Shown one piece after another: positions 22,451 to 38,000 of a DNA stretch of 64,000 nucleotides. The stretch's first letter is position 1. Each line of letters begins with the position of its first letter. Under the pieces are notes generated by a model, which saw only the letters and a list, made by a program, of their open reading frames with translations, had not been told where the DNA came from and did no database searches. The position numbers were made by a program, and so were the translations under genes. Location of the stretch: the NCBI GenBank assembly GCA_032622095.1, contig CP136069.1, positions 13,932,450-13,996,449 of the forward strand, written 5' to 3'. Source of the DNA: Siphonodentalium dalli. Its lineage: Eukaryota; Mollusca; Scaphopoda; Gadilida; Siphonodentaliidae.

Positions 22451-24908
22451 TAAGGGTAAAACCCCCAATGCCCAGGCGAAACAAGAATCTCTACATTAGT
22501 ATACACGCGGAGCGCGAAACAAGAATCTCTACATTAGTATACACGCGAAACAAGAATCTCTACATTAGTATACACGCGGAGCGCGAAACAAGAATCTCTA
22601 CATTAGTTATACACGCGGAGCGCGAAACAAGAATCTCTACATTAGTATACACGCGGAGCACGAAACAAGAATCTCTACATTAGTATACACGCGGAGCGCG
22701 AAACAAGAATCTCTACATTAGTTATACACGTGGTGCGCGAAACGAATCTCTACATTAGTTATACACGTGGAGCGCGAAAAGAATCTCTACATTAGTTATA
22801 CACGCGGAACGCGAAACAAGAATCTCTACATTAGTTATACACGCGGAGCGCGAAACAAGAATCTCTACATTAGTTATACACGCGGAATGCGAAACAAGAA
22901 TCTCTACATTAGTTATACACGTGGAGCTCGAAACAAAAATCTCTACATTAGTTATACACGTGGAGCGCGAAACGAATCTCTACATTAGTTATACACGTGG
23001 AGCGCGAAACGAATCTTTACATTAGTTATACAAGCGGAACGCGAAACAAGAATCACTACATTAGTTATACAAGCGGAGCGCGAAACGAATCTCTACATTA
23101 GTTATACAAGCGGAACGCGAAACAAGAATCTCTACATTAGTTATACATGTGGAGCGCGAAACAAGAATCTCTACATTAGTTATACACGTGGAGCTCGAAA
23201 CAAGAATCTCTACATTAGTTATACACGTGGAGCTCGAAACAAGAATCTCTACATTAGTTATACACGTGGAGCGCGAAACAAGAATCTCTACATTAGTTAT
23301 ACACGTGGAGCGCGAAAAGAATCTCTACATTAGTTATACACGCGGAACGCGAAACAAGAATCTCTACATTAGTTATACACGCGGAGCGCGAAACAAGAAT
23401 CTCTACATTAGTTATACACGCGGAATGCGAAACAAGAATCTCTACATTAGTTATACACGTGGAGCTCGAAACAAGAATCTCTACATTAGTTATACACGTG
23501 GAGCGCGAAACGAATCTCTACATTAGTTATACACGTGGAGCGCGAAACGAATCTTTACATTAGTTATACAAGCGGAACGCGAAACAAGAATCACTACATT
23601 AGTTATACAAGCGGAGCGCGAAACGAATCTCTACATTAGTTATACAAGCGGAACGCGAAACAAGAATCTCTACATTAGTTATACACGTGGAGCGCGAAAC
23701 AAGAATCTCTACATTAGTTATACACGTGGAGCTCGAAACAAGAATCTCTACATTAGTTATACACGTGGAGCTCGAAACAAGAATCTCTACATTAGTTATA
23801 CACGTGGAGCGCGAAACAAGAATCTCTACATTAGTTATACACGTGGAGCGCGAAACAAGAATCTCTACATTAGTTATACACGTGGAGCGCGAAACAAGAA
23901 TGTCTACATTAGTTATACACGTGGAGCGCGAAACAAGAATCTCTACATTAGTTATACACGCGGAGCGCGAAACGAATCTCAACATTAGTTATACACGCGG
24001 AGCGCGAAAACAAGAATCTCTACATTAGTTATACACGTGGAGCGCGAAACGAATCTCTACGTTAGTTATACACGCGGTGCGCGAAACAAGAATCTCTACA
24101 TTAGTTTACACGCGGAGCACGAAACAAGAATCTGTACATTAGTATACACGCGGAGCGCGAAACAAGAATCTCTACATTAGTATACACGCGGAGTGCGAAA
24201 CAAGAATCTCTACATTAGTTATACACGTGGAGCGTGAAAAGAATCTCTACATTAGTTATACACGCGGAGCGCGAAACGAATCTCTACATTAGTATACACG
24301 CGGAGCGCGAAACAAGAATCTCTACATTAGTATACACGCGGAGCGCGAAACAAGAATCTCTACATTAGTTATACACGCGGAACGCGAAACAAGAATCTCT
24401 ACATTAGTTATACACGCGGAGCGCGAAACAAGAATCTCTACATTAGTTATACACGCGGAACGCGAAACAAGAATCTCTACATTAGTATACACGCGGAGCA
24501 CGAAACAAGAATCTCTACATTAGTTATACACGTGGAACGCGAAACACGAATCTCTACATTAGTTATACAAGCGGAACGCGAAACAAGAATCTCTACATTA
24601 GTTATACACGTGGAGCGCGAAACAAGAATCTCTACATTAGTTATACACGTGGAGCTCGAAACAAGAATCTCTACATTAGTTATACACGTGGAGCTCGAAA
24701 CAAGAATCTCTACATTAGTTATACACGTGGAGCGCGAAACAAGAATCTCTACATTAGTTATACACGTGGAGCGCGAAACAAGAATCTCTACATTAGTTAT
24801 ACACGCGGAGCGCGAAACAAGAATGTCTACATTAGTTATACACGTGGAGCGCGAAACAAGAATCTCTACATTAGTTATACACGCGGAGCGCGAAACGAAT
24901 CTCAACAT
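22451..24908. repeat. Short higher-order duplications in the satellite (538 and 923 bp)
   Basis: The variant order ending at 22988 is repeated ending at 23526 (offset 538 bp). The order ending at 23985 is repeated ending at 24908 (offset 923 bp), anchored by the GAATCTCAACATTAG and GAAAACAAG variants. Confidence 0.75.
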
Positions 24909-26997
24909 TAGTTATACACGCGGAGCGCGAAAACAAGAATCTCTACATTAGTTATACACGTGGAGCGCGAAACGAATCTCTACGTTAGTTATACACGCGG
25001 TGCGCGAAACAAGAATCTCTACATTAGTTTACACGCGGAGCACGAAACAAGAATCTCTACATTAGTATACACGCGGAGCGCGAAACAAGAATCTCTACAT
25101 TAGTATACACGCGGAGCGCGAATCAAGAATCTCTACATTAGTTATACACGCGGAGCGCGAAACAAGAATCTCTACATTAGTATACACGCGGAGCGCGAAA
25201 CAAGAATCTCTACATTAGTATACACGCGGAGCGCGAAACAAGAATCTCTACATTAGTTATACACGCGGAGCGCGAAACAAGAATCTCTACATTAGTTATA
25301 CACGCGGAACGCGAAACAAGAATCTCTACATTAGTTATACACGCGGAGCGCGAAACAAGAATCTCTACATTAGTTATACACGCGGAACGCGAAACAAGAA
25401 TCTCTACATTAGTATACACGCGGAGCGCGAAACAAGAATCTCTACATTAGTATACACGCGGAGCGCGAAACAAGAATCTCTACATTAGTTATACACGTGG
25501 AGCGCGAAACGAATCTCTACATTAGTTATACACGCGGAACGCGAAACAAGAATCTCTACATTAGTTATACACGCGGAACGCGAAACAAGAATCTCTACAT
25601 TAGTTATACACGCGGAACGCGAAACAAGAATCTCTACATTAGTTATACACGCGGAACGCGAAACAAGAATCTCTACATTAGTATACACGCGGAGCGCGAA
25701 ACAAGAATCTCTACATTAGTATACACGCGGAGCGCGAAACAAGAATCTCTACATTAGTTATACACGTGGAGCGCGAAACGAATCTCTACATTAGTTATAC
25801 ACGCGGAACGCGAAACAAGAATCTCTACATTAGTTATACACGCGGAACGCGAAACAAGAATCTCTACATTAGTTATACACGCGGAGCGCGAAACAAGAAT
25901 CTCTACATTAGTTATACACGCGGAACGCGAAACAAGAATCTCTACATTAGTTATACACGTGGAGCGCGAAACAAGAATCTCTACATTAGTTATACACGCG
26001 GAACGCGAAACAAGAATCTCTACATTAGTTATACACGCGGAGCGCGAAACAAGAATCTCTACATTAGTTATACACGCGGAACGCGAAACAAGAATCTCTA
26101 CATTAGTATACACGCGGAGCACGAAACAAGAATCTCTACATTAGTTATACACGTGGAACGCGAAATACGAATCTCTACATTAGTTATACAAGCGGAACGC
26201 GAAACAAGAATCTCTACATTAGTTATACACGTGGAGCGCGAAACAAGAATCTCTACATTAGTTATACACGTGGAGCGCGAAACAAGAATCTCTACATTAG
26301 TTATACACGTGGAGCTCGAAACAAGACTCTCTACATTAGTTATACACGTGGAGCTCGAAACAAGAATCTCTACATTAGTTATACACGTGGAGCGCGAAAC
26401 AAGAATCTCTACATTAGTTATACACGTGGAGCTCGAAACAAGACTCTCTACATTAGTTATACACGTGGAGCGCGAAACAAGAATCTCTACATTAGTTATA
26501 CATTTGGAGCGCGAAACAAGAATCTCTACATTAGTTATACACGTGGAGCGCGAAACAAGAATCTCTACATTAGTTATACAGGCGGAGCGCGAAACGAATC
26601 TCTACATTAGTTATACACGCGGAGCGCGAAACAAGAATCTCTACATTAGTTATACACGTGGAGCGCGAAACGAATCTCTATGTTAGTTATACACGCGGAG
26701 CGCGAAACAAGAATCTTTACATTAGTATACACGCGGAGCACGAAACAAGAATCTCTACATTAGTATACACGCGGAGCGCGAAACAAGAATCTCTACATTA
26801 GTTATACACGCGGAGCGCGAAACAAGAATCTCTACATTAGTTATACACGTGGTGACGTGGAGCGTGAAAAGAATCTCTACATTAGTTATACACGTGGAGC
26901 GCGAAACAAGAATGTCTACATTAGTTATACACGTGGAGCGCGAAACAAGAATCTCTACATTAGTTATACACGCGGAGCGCGAAACGAATCTCAACAT
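24909..26997. repeat. Satellite higher-order repeat 1 (2,089 bp)
   Basis: Defined by the recurring landmark GAATCTCAACATTAG at the block end. It contains the rare marker CACGTGGTGACGTGGAGCG at about 26849. Unit variants occur in the same order in the blocks that follow. Confidence 0.8.
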
Positions 26998-29201
26998 TAG
27001 TTATACACGCGGAGCGCGAAAACAAGAATCTCTACATTAGTTATACACGTGGAGCGCGAAACGAATCTCTACGTTAGTTATACACGCGGTGCGCGAAACA
27101 AGAATCTCTACATTAGTTTACACGCGGAGCACGAAACAAGAATCTCTACATTAGTATACACGCGGAGCGCGAAACAAGAATCTCTACATTAGTATACACG
27201 CGGAGCGCGAATCAAGAATCTCTACATTAGTTATACACGCGGAGCGCGAAACAAGAATCTCTACATTAGTATACACGCGGAGCGCGAAACAAGAATCTCT
27301 ACATTAGTATACACGCGGAGCGCGAAACAAGAATCTCTACATTAGTTATACACGCGGAGCGCGAAACAAGAATCTCTACATTAGTTATACACGCGGAACG
27401 CGAAACAAGAATCTCTACATTAGTTATACACGCGGAGCGCGAAACAAGAATCTCTACATTAGTTATACACGCGGAACGCGAAACAAGAATCTCTACATTA
27501 GTATACACGCGGAGCGCGAAACAAGAATCTCTACATTAGTATACACGCGGAGCGCGAAACAAGAATCTCTACATTAGTTATACACGTGGAGCGCGAAACG
27601 AATCTCTACATTAGTTATACACGCGGAACGCGAAACAAGAATCTCTACATTAGTTATACACGCGGAACGCGAAACAAGAATCTCTACATTAGTTATACAC
27701 GCGGAACGCGAAACAAGAATCTCTACATTAGTTATACACGCGGAACGCGAAACAAGAATCTCTACATTAGTATACACGCGGAGCGCGAAACAAGAATCTC
27801 TACATTAGTATACACGCGGAGCGCGAAACAAGAATCTCTACATTAGTTATACACGTGGAGCGCGAAACGAATCTCTACATTAGTTATACACGCGGAACGC
27901 GAAACAAGAATCTCTACATTAGTTATACACGCGGAACGCGAAACAAGAATCTCTACATTAGTTATACACGCGGAGCGCGAAACAAGAATCTCTACATTAG
28001 TTATACACGCGGAACGCGAAACAAGAATCTCTACATTAGTTATACACGTGGAGCGCGAAACAAGAATCTCTACATTAGTTATACACGCGGAACGCGAAAC
28101 AAGAATCTCTACATTAGTTATACACGCGGAGCGCGAAACAAGAATCTCTACATTAGTTATACACGCGGAACGCGAAACAAGAATCTCTACATTAGTATAC
28201 ACGCGGAGCACGAAACAAGAATCTCTACATTAGTTATACACGTGGAACGCGAAATACAAATCTCTACATTAGTTATACAAGCGGAACGCGAAACAAGAAT
28301 CTCTACATTAGTTATACACGTGGAGCGCGAAACAAGAATCTCTACATTAGTTATACACGTGGAGCGCGAAACAAGAATCTCTACATTAGTTATACACGTG
28401 GAGCTCGAAACAAGACTCTCTACATTAGTTATACACGTGGAGCTCGAAACAAGAATCTCTACATTAGTTATACACGTGGAGCGCGAAACAAGAATCTCTA
28501 CATTAGTTATACACGTGGAGCTCGAAACAAGACTCTCTACATTAGTTATACACGTGGAGCGCGAAACAAGAATCTCTACATTAGTTATACATTTGGAGCG
28601 CGAAACAAGAATCTCTACATTAGTTATACACGTGGAGCGCGAAACAAGAATCTCTACATTAGTTATACAGGCGGAGCGCGAAACGAATCTCTACATTAGT
28701 TATACACGCGGAGCGCGAAACAAGAATCTCTACATTAGTTATACACGTGGAGCGCGAAACGAATCTCTATGTTAGTTATACACGCGGAGCGCGAAACAAG
28801 AATCTCTACATTAGTATACACGCGGAGCACGAAACAAGAATCTCTACATTAGTATACACGCGGAGCGCGAAACAAGAATCTCTACATTAGTTATACACGC
28901 GGAGCGCGAAACAAGAATCTCTACATTAGTTATACACGTGGTGACGTGGAGCGTGAAAAGAATCTCTACATTAGTTATACACGCGGAGCGCGAAACAAAA
29001 ATCTCTACATTAGTATACACGCGGAGCGCGAAACAAGAATCTCTACATTAGTATACACGCGGAGCGCGAAACAAGAATCTCTACATTAGTTATACACGCG
29101 GAACGCGAAACAAGAATCTCTACATTAGTTATACACGCGGAGCGCGAAACAAGAATCTCTACATTAGTTATACACGCGGAACGCGAAACAAGAATCTCTA
29201 T
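26998..29201. repeat. Satellite higher-order repeat 2 (2,204 bp, second type)
   Basis: Same order as block 1 for most of its length, including the marker at about 28938, then a different tail (from about 28975) that returns only in block 5. Confidence 0.8.
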
Positions 29202-31290
29202 ATTAGTATACACGCGGAGTGCGAAACGAATCTCTACATTAGTTATACACGTGGAGCGCGAAACAAGAATCTCTACATTAGTTATACACGTGGAGCGCGA
29301 AACGAATCTCTACGTTAGTTATACACGCGGAGCGCGAAACAAGAATCTCTACATTAGTATACACGCGGAGCACGAAACAAGAATCTCTACATTAGTATAC
29401 ACGTGGAGCGCGAAACAAGAATCTCTACATTAGTTATACACGCGGAGCGCGAAACAAGAATCTCTACATTAGTTATACACGTGGAGCGTGAAAAGAATCT
29501 CTACATTAGTTATACACGCGGAGCGCGCGAAACAAGAATCTCTACATTAGTATACACGCGGAGCGCGAAACAAGAATCTCTACATTAGTATACACGCGGA
29601 GCGCGAAACAAGAATCTCTACATTAGTTATACACGCGGAACGCGAAACAAGAATCTCTACATTAGTTATACACGCGGAGCGCGAAACAAGAATCTCTACA
29701 TTAGTTATACACGCGGAACGCGAAACAAGAATCTCTACATTAGTATACACGCGGAGCGCGAAACAAGAATCTCTACATTAGTTATACACGTGGAGCGCGA
29801 AACGAATCTCTACATTAGTTATACACGCGGAACGCGAAACAAGAATCTCTACATTAGTTATACACGCGGAACGCGAAACAAGAATCTCTACATTAGTTAT
29901 ACACGCGGAACGCGAAACAAGAATCTCTACATTAGTTATACACGCGGAACGCGAAACAAGAATCTCTACATTAGTATACACGCGGAGCGCGAAACAAGAA
30001 TCTCTACATTAGTATACACGTGGAGCGCGAAACAAGAATCTCTACATTAGTTATACACGTGGAGCGCGAAACGAATCTCTACATTAGTTATACACGCGGA
30101 ACGCGAAACAAGAATCTCTACATTAGTTATACACGCGGAACGCGAAACAAGAATCTCTACATTAGTTATACACGCGGAGCGCGAAACAAGAATCTCTACA
30201 TTAGTTATACACGCGGAACGCGAAACAAGAATCTCTACATTAGTTATACACGTGGAGCGCGAAACAAGAATCTCTACATTAGTTATACACGCGGAACGCG
30301 AAACAAGAATCTCTACATTAGTTATACACGCGGAGCGCGAAACAAGAATCTCTACATTAGTTATACACGCGGAACGCGAAACAAGAATCTCTACATTAGT
30401 ATACACGCGGAGCACGAAACAAGAATCTCTACATTAGTTATACACGTGGAACGCGAAATACGAATCTCTACATTAGTTATACAAGCGGAACGCGAAACAA
30501 GAATCTCTACATTAGTTATACACGTGGAGCGCGAAACAAGAATCTCTACATTAGTTATACACGTGGAGCGCGAAACAAGAATCTCTACATTAGTTATACA
30601 CGTGGAGCTCGAAACAAGACTCTCTACATTAGTTATACACGTGGAGCTCGAAACAAGAATCTCTACATTAGTTATACACGTGGAGCGCGAAACAAGAATC
30701 TCTACATTAGTTATACACGTGGAGCTCGAAACAAGACTCTCTACATTAGTTATACACGTGGAGCGCGAAACAAGAATCTCTACATTAGTTATACATTTGG
30801 AGCGCGAAACAAGAATCTCTACATTAGTTATACACGTGGAGCGCGAAACAAGAATCTCTACATTAGTTATACAGGCGGAGCGCGAAACGAATCTCTACAT
30901 TAGTTATACACGCGGAGCGCGAAACAAGAATCTCTACATTAGTTATACACGTGGAGCGCGAAACGAATCTCTATGTTAGTTATACACGCGGAGCGCGAAA
31001 CAAGAATCTCTACATTAGTATACACGCGGAGCACGAAACAAGAATCTCTACATTAGTATACACGCGGAGCGCGAAACAAGAATCTCTACATTAGTTATAC
31101 ACGCGGAGCGCGAAACAAGAATCTCTACATTAGTTATACACGTGGTGACGTGGAGCGTGAAAAGAATCTCTACATTAGTTATACACGTGGAGCGCGAAAC
31201 AAGAATGTCTACATTAGTTATACACGTGGAGCGCGAAACAAGAATCTCTACATTAGTTATACACGCGGAGCGCGAAACGAATCTCAACAT
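29202..31290. repeat. Satellite higher-order repeat 3 (2,089 bp)
   Basis: It matches block 1 in its second half, with the marker at about 31142 and the landmark at the end. The first part keeps the tail type of block 2 up to about 29760. Confidence 0.8.
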
Positions 31291-32839
31291 TAGTTATACA
31301 CGCGGAGCGCGAAAACAAGAATCTCTACATTAGTTATACACGTGGAGCGCGAAACGAATCTCTACGTTAGTTATACACGCGGTGCGCGAAACAAGAATCT
31401 CTACATTAGTTTACACGCGGAGCACGAAACAAGAATCTCTACATTAGTATACACGCGGAGCGCGAAACAAGAATCTCTACATTAGTATACACGCGGAGCG
31501 CGAATCAAGAATCTCTACATTAGTTATACACGCGGAGCGCGAAACAAGAATCTCTACATTAGTATACACGCGGAGCGCGAAACAAGAATCTCTACATTAG
31601 TATACACGCGGAGCGCGAAACAAGAATCTCTACATTAGTTATACACGCGGAGAGCGAAACAAGAATCTCTACATTAGTTATACATGCGGAACGCGAAACA
31701 AGAATCTCTACATTAGTTATACACGCGGAGCGCGAAACAAGAATCTCTACATTAGTTATACACGCGGAACGCGAAACAAGAATCTCTACATTAGTATACA
31801 CGCGGAGCGCGAAACAAGAATCTCTACATTAGTATACACGCGGAGCGCGAAACAAGAATCTCTACATTAGTTATACACGTGGAGCGCGAAACGAATCTCT
31901 ACATTAGTTATACACGCGGAACGCGAAACAAGAATCTCTACATTAGTTATACACGCGGAACGCGAAACAAGAATCTCTACATTAGTTATACACGCGGAAC
32001 GCGAAACAAGAATCTCTACATTAGTTATACACGCGGAACGCGAAACAAGAATCTCTACATTAGTATACACGCGGAGCGCGAAACAAGAATCTCTACATTA
32101 GTATACACGCGGAGCGCGAAACAAGAATCTCTACATTAGTTATACACGTGGAGCGCGAAACGAATCTCTACATTAGTTATACACGCGGAACGCGAAACAA
32201 GAATCTCTACATTAGTTATACACGCGGAACGCGAAACAAGAATCTCTACATTAGTTATACACGCGGAGCGCGAAACAAGAATCTCTACATTAGTTATACA
32301 CGTGGAGCTCGAAACAAGAATCTCTACATTAGTATACACGCGGAGCACGAAACAAGAATCTCTACATTAGTTATACACGCGGAGCACGAAACAAGAATCT
32401 CTACATTAGTTATACACGTGGAACGCGAAACACGAATCTCTACATTAGTTATACAAGCGGAACGCGAAACAAGAATCTCTACATTAGTTATACACGTGGA
32501 GCGCGAAACAAGAATCTCTACATTAGTTATACACGCGGAGCGCGAAACAAGAATCTCTACATTAGTTATACACGCGGAGCACGAAACACGAATCTCTACA
32601 TTAGTTATACAAGCGGAGCGCGAAACAAGAATCTCTACATTAGTTATACACGCGGAGCGCGAAACAAGAATCTCTACATTAGTTATACACGTGGTGACGT
32701 GGAGCGTGAAAAGAATCTCTACATTAGTTATACACGTGGAGCGCGAAACAAGAATGTCTACATTAGTTATACACGTGGAGCGCGAAACAAGAATCTCTAC
32801 ATTAGTTATACACGCGGAGCGCGAAACGAATCTCAACAT
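31291..32839. repeat. Satellite higher-order repeat 4 (1,549 bp, internally deleted)
   Basis: It shares start and end with blocks 1 and 3 but lacks about 540 bp in the middle. The marker is at about 32691. It includes a private unit GCGGAGAGCG at 31650. Confidence 0.75.
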
Positions 32840-35043
32840 TAGTTATACACGCGGAGCGCGAAAACAAGAATCTCTACATTAGTTATACACGTGGAGCGCG
32901 AAACGAATCTCTACGTTAGTTATACACGCGGTGCGCGAAACAAGAATCTCTACATTAGTTTACACGCGGAGCACGAAACAAGAATCTCTACATTAGTATA
33001 CACGCGGAGCGCGAAACAAGAATCTCTACATTAGTATACACGCGGAGCGCGAATCAAGAATCTCTACATTAGTTATACACGCGGAGCGCGAAACAAGAAT
33101 CTCTACATTAGTATACACGCGGAGCGCGAAACAAGAATCTCTACATTAGTATACACGCGGAGCGCGAAACAAGAATCTCTACATTAGTTATACACGCGGA
33201 GCGCGAAACAAGAATCTCTACATTAGTTATACACGCGGAACGCGAAACAAGAATCTCTACATTAGTTATACACGCGGAGCGCGAAACAAGAATCTCTACA
33301 TTAGTTATACACGCGGAACGCGAAACAAGAATCTCTACATTAGTATACACGCGGAGCGCGAAACAAGAATCTCTACATTAGTATACACGCGGAGCGCGAA
33401 ACAAGAATCTCTACATTAGTTATACACGTGGAGCGCGAAACGAATCTCTACATTAGTTATACACGCGGAACGCGAAACAAGAATCTCTACATTAGTTATA
33501 CACGCGGAACGCGAAACAAGAATCTCTACATTAGTTATACACGCGGAACGCGAAACAAGAATCTCTACATTAGTTATACACGCGGAACGCGAAACAAGAA
33601 TCTCTACATTAGTATACACGCGGAGCGCGAAACAAGAATCTCTACATTAGTATACACGCGGAGCGCGAAACAAGAATCTCTACATTAGTTATACACGTGG
33701 AGCGCGAAACGAATCTCTACATTAGTTATACACGCGGAACGCGAAACAAGAATCTCTACATTAGTTATACACGCGGAACGCGAAACAAGAATCTCTACAT
33801 TAGTTATACACGCGGAGCGCGAAACAAGAATCTCTACATTAGTTATACACGCGGAACGCGAAACAAGAATCTCTACATTAGTTATACACGTGGAGCGCGA
33901 AACAAGAATCTCTACATTAGTTATACACGCGGAACGCGAAACAAGAATCTCTACATTAGTTATACACGCGGAGCGCGAAACAAGAATCTCTACATTAGTT
34001 ATACACGCGGAACGCGAAACAAGAATCTCTACATTAGTATACACGCGGAGCACGAAACAAGAATCTCTACATTAGTTATACACGTGGAACGCGAAATACG
34101 AATCTCTACATTAGTTATACAAGCGGAACGCGAAACAAGAATCTCTACATTAGTTATACACGTGGAGCGCGAAACAAGAATCTCTACATTAGTTATACAC
34201 GTGGAGCGCGAAACAAGAATCTCTACATTAGTTATACACGTGGAGCTCGAAACAAGACTCTCTACATTAGTTATACACGTGGAGCTCGAAACAAGAATCT
34301 CTACATTAGTTATACACGTGGAGCGCGAAACAAGAATCTCTACATTAGTTATACACGTGGAGCTCGAAACAAGACTCTCTACATTAGTTATACACGTGGA
34401 GCGCGAAACAAGAATCTCTACATTAGTTATACATTTGGAGCGCGAAACAAGAATCTCTACATTAGTTATACACGTGGAGCGCGAAACAAGAATCTCTACA
34501 TTAGTTATACAGGCGGAGCGCGAAACGAATCTCTACATTAGTTATACACGCGGAGCGCGAAACAAGAATCTCTACATTAGTTATACACGTGGAGCGCGAA
34601 ACGAATCTCTATGTTAGTTATACACGCGGAGCGCGAAACAAGAATCTCTACATTAGTATACACGCGGAGCACGAAACAAGAATCTCTACATTAGTATACA
34701 CGCGGAGCGCGAAACAAGAATCTCTACATTAGTTATACACGCGAAGCGCGAAACAAGAATCTCTACATTAGTTATACACGTGGTGACGTGGAGCGTGAAA
34801 AGAATCTCTACATTAGTTATACACGCGGAGCGCGAAACAAAAATCTCTACATTAGTATACACGCGGAGCGCGAAACAAGAATCTCTACATTAGTATACAC
34901 GCGGAGCGCGAAACAAGAATCTCTACATTAGTTATACACGCGGAACGCGAAACAAGAATCTCTACATTAGTTATACACGCGGAGCGCGAAACAAGAATCT
35001 CTACATTAGTTATACACGCGGAACGCGAAACAAGAATCTCTAT
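32840..35043. repeat. Satellite higher-order repeat 5 (2,204 bp)
   Basis: It repeats block 2 with few changes, offset 5,842 bp, including the tail that blocks 1, 3 and 4 lack. The marker is at about 34780. Confidence 0.8.
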
Positions 35044-38000
35044 ATTAGTATACACGCGGAGTGCGAAACGAATCTCTACATTAGTTATACACGTGGAGCG
35101 CGAAACAAGAATCTCTACATTAGTTATACACGTGGAGCGCGAAACGAATCTCTATGTTAGTTATACACGCGGAGCGCGAAACAAGAATCTCTACATTAGT
35201 ATACACGCGGAGCACGAAACAAGAATCTCTACATTAGTATACACGTGGAGCGCGAAACAAGAATCTCTACATTAGTTATACACGCGGAGCGCGAAACAAG
35301 AATCTCTACATTAGTTATACACGTGGAGCGTGAAAAGAATCTCTACATTAGTTATACACGCGGAGCGCGCGAAACAAGAATCTCTACATTAGTATACACG
35401 CGGAGCGCGAAACAAGAATCTCTACATTAGTATACACGCGGAGCGCGAAACAAGAATCTCTACATTAGTTATACACGCGGAACGCGAAACAAGAATCTCT
35501 ACATTAGTTATACACGCGGAGCGCGAAACAAGAATCTCTACATTAGTTATACACGCGGAACGCGAAACAATAATCTCTACATTAGTTATACACGCGGAGC
35601 GCGAAACAAGAATCTCTACATTAGTTATACACGTGGAGCTCGAAACAAGAATCTCTACATTAGTATACACGCGGAGCACGAAACAAGAATCTCTACATTA
35701 GTTATACACGCGGAGCACGAAACAAGAATCTCTACATTAGTTATACACGTGGAACGCGAAACACGAATCTCTACATTAGTTATACAAGCGGAACGCGAAA
35801 CAAGAATCTCTACATTAGTTATACACGTGGAGCGCGAAACAAGAATCTCTACATTAGTTATACACGTGGAGCGCGAAACAAGAATCTCTACATTAGTTAT
35901 ACACGCGGAGCACGAAACAAGAATCTCTACATTAGTTATACACGTGGAACGCGAAACACGAATCTCTACATTAGTTATACAAGCGGAACGCGAAACAAGA
36001 ATCTCTACATTAGTTATACACGTGGAGCGCGAAACAAGAATCTCTACATTAGTTATACACGTGGAGCGCGAAACAAGAATCTCTACATTAGTTATACACG
36101 TGGAGCGCGAAACAAGAATCTCTACATTAGTTATACACGTGGAGCGCGAAACAAGAATCTCTACATTAGTTATACACGCGGAGCGCGAAACGAATCTCTA
36201 CATTAGTTATACACGCGGAGCGCGAAACAAGAATCTCTACATTAGTTATACACGTGGAGCGCGAAACGAATCTCTACGTTAGTTATACACGCGGAGCGCG
36301 AAACAAGAATCTCTACATTAGTATACACGCGGAGCACGAAACAAGAATCTCTACATTAGTTATACACGCGGAGCGTGAAACAAGAATCTCTACATTAGTT
36401 ATACATGTGGAGGCTGAAAAGAATCTCTACATTAGTTATACACGTGGAGCGCGAAACAAGAATCTCTACATTAGTTATACACGTGGAGCGCGAAACAAGA
36501 ATCTCTACATTAGTTATACACGTGGAGCGCGAAACAAGAATCTCTACATTAGTTATACACGTGGAGCGTGAAAAGAATCTCTACATTAGTTATACACGTG
36601 GAGCGCGAAACAAGAATCTCTACATTAGTTATACACGTGGAGCGTGAAAAGAATCTCTACATTAGTTATACACGCGGAGCGCGAAACAAGAATCTCTACA
36701 TTAGTTATACACGTGGAGCGCGAAACAAGAATCTCTACATTAGTTATACACGTGGAGCGTGAAAAGAATCTCTACATTAGTTATACACGCGGAGCGCGAA
36801 ACAAGAATCTCTACATTAGTTATACATGTGGAGCGTGAAACGAATCTCTACATTAGTTATACATGTGGAGCGCGAAACAAGAATCTCTACATTAGTATAC
36901 ACGCGGAGCGCGAAACAAGAATCTCTACATTAGTATACACGCGGAGCGCGAAACAAGAATCTCTACATTAGTTAAACACGCGGAACGCGAAACAAGAATC
37001 TCTACATTAGTTATACACGCGGAGCGCGAAACAAGAATCTCTACATTAGTTATACACGCGGAACGCGAAACAAGAATCTCTATATTAGTATACACGCGGA
37101 GCGCGAAACGAATCTCTACATTAGTTATACACGTGGACCGCGAAACAAGAATCTCTACATTAGTTATACACGCGGAGCGCGAAACGAATCTCTACATTAG
37201 TTATTCACGCGGAGCGCGAAACAAGAATCTCTACATTAGTTATACACGTGGAGCGCGAAACGAATCTCTACGTTAGTTATACACGCGGAGCGCGAAACAA
37301 GAATCTCTACATTAGTATACACGCGGAGCACGAAACAAGAATCTCTACATTAGTATACACGTGGAGCGCGAAACAAGAATCTCTACATTAGTTATACACG
37401 CGGAGCGCGAAACAAGAATCTCTACATTAGTTATACACGTGGAGCGTGAAAAGAATCTCTACATTAGTTATACACGCGGAGCGCGCGAAACAAGAATCTC
37501 TACATTAGTATACACACGGAGCGCGAAACAAGAATCTCTACATTAGTATACACGCGGAGCGCGAAACAAGAATCTCTACATTAGTTATACACGCGGAACG
37601 CGAAACAAGAATCTCTACATTAGTTATACACGCGGAGCGCGAAACAAGAATCTCTACATTAGTTATACAAGCGGAACGCGAAACAATAATCTCTACATTA
37701 GTATACACGCGGAGCACGAAACAAGAATCTCTACATTAGTTATACACGTGGAACGCGAAACACGAATCTCTACATTAGTTATACAAGCGGAACGCGAAAC
37801 AAGAATCTCTACATTAGTTATACACGTGGAGCGCGAAACAAGAATCTCTACATTAGTTATACACGTGGAGCGCGAAACAAGAATCTCTACATTAGTTATA
37901 CACGTGGAGCTCGAAACAAGACTCTCTACATTAGTTATACACGTGGAGCGCGAAACAAGAATCTCTACATTAGTTATACACGTGGAGCGCGAAACAAGAA

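Noticed and set aside
25766-36282. Repeated proteins of 122-319 residues on both strands of the satellite
   Set aside because: The 13-residue period mirrors the 39-bp unit; both strands are open and frames switch at 37-38-bp variants, which a selected gene would not tolerate.
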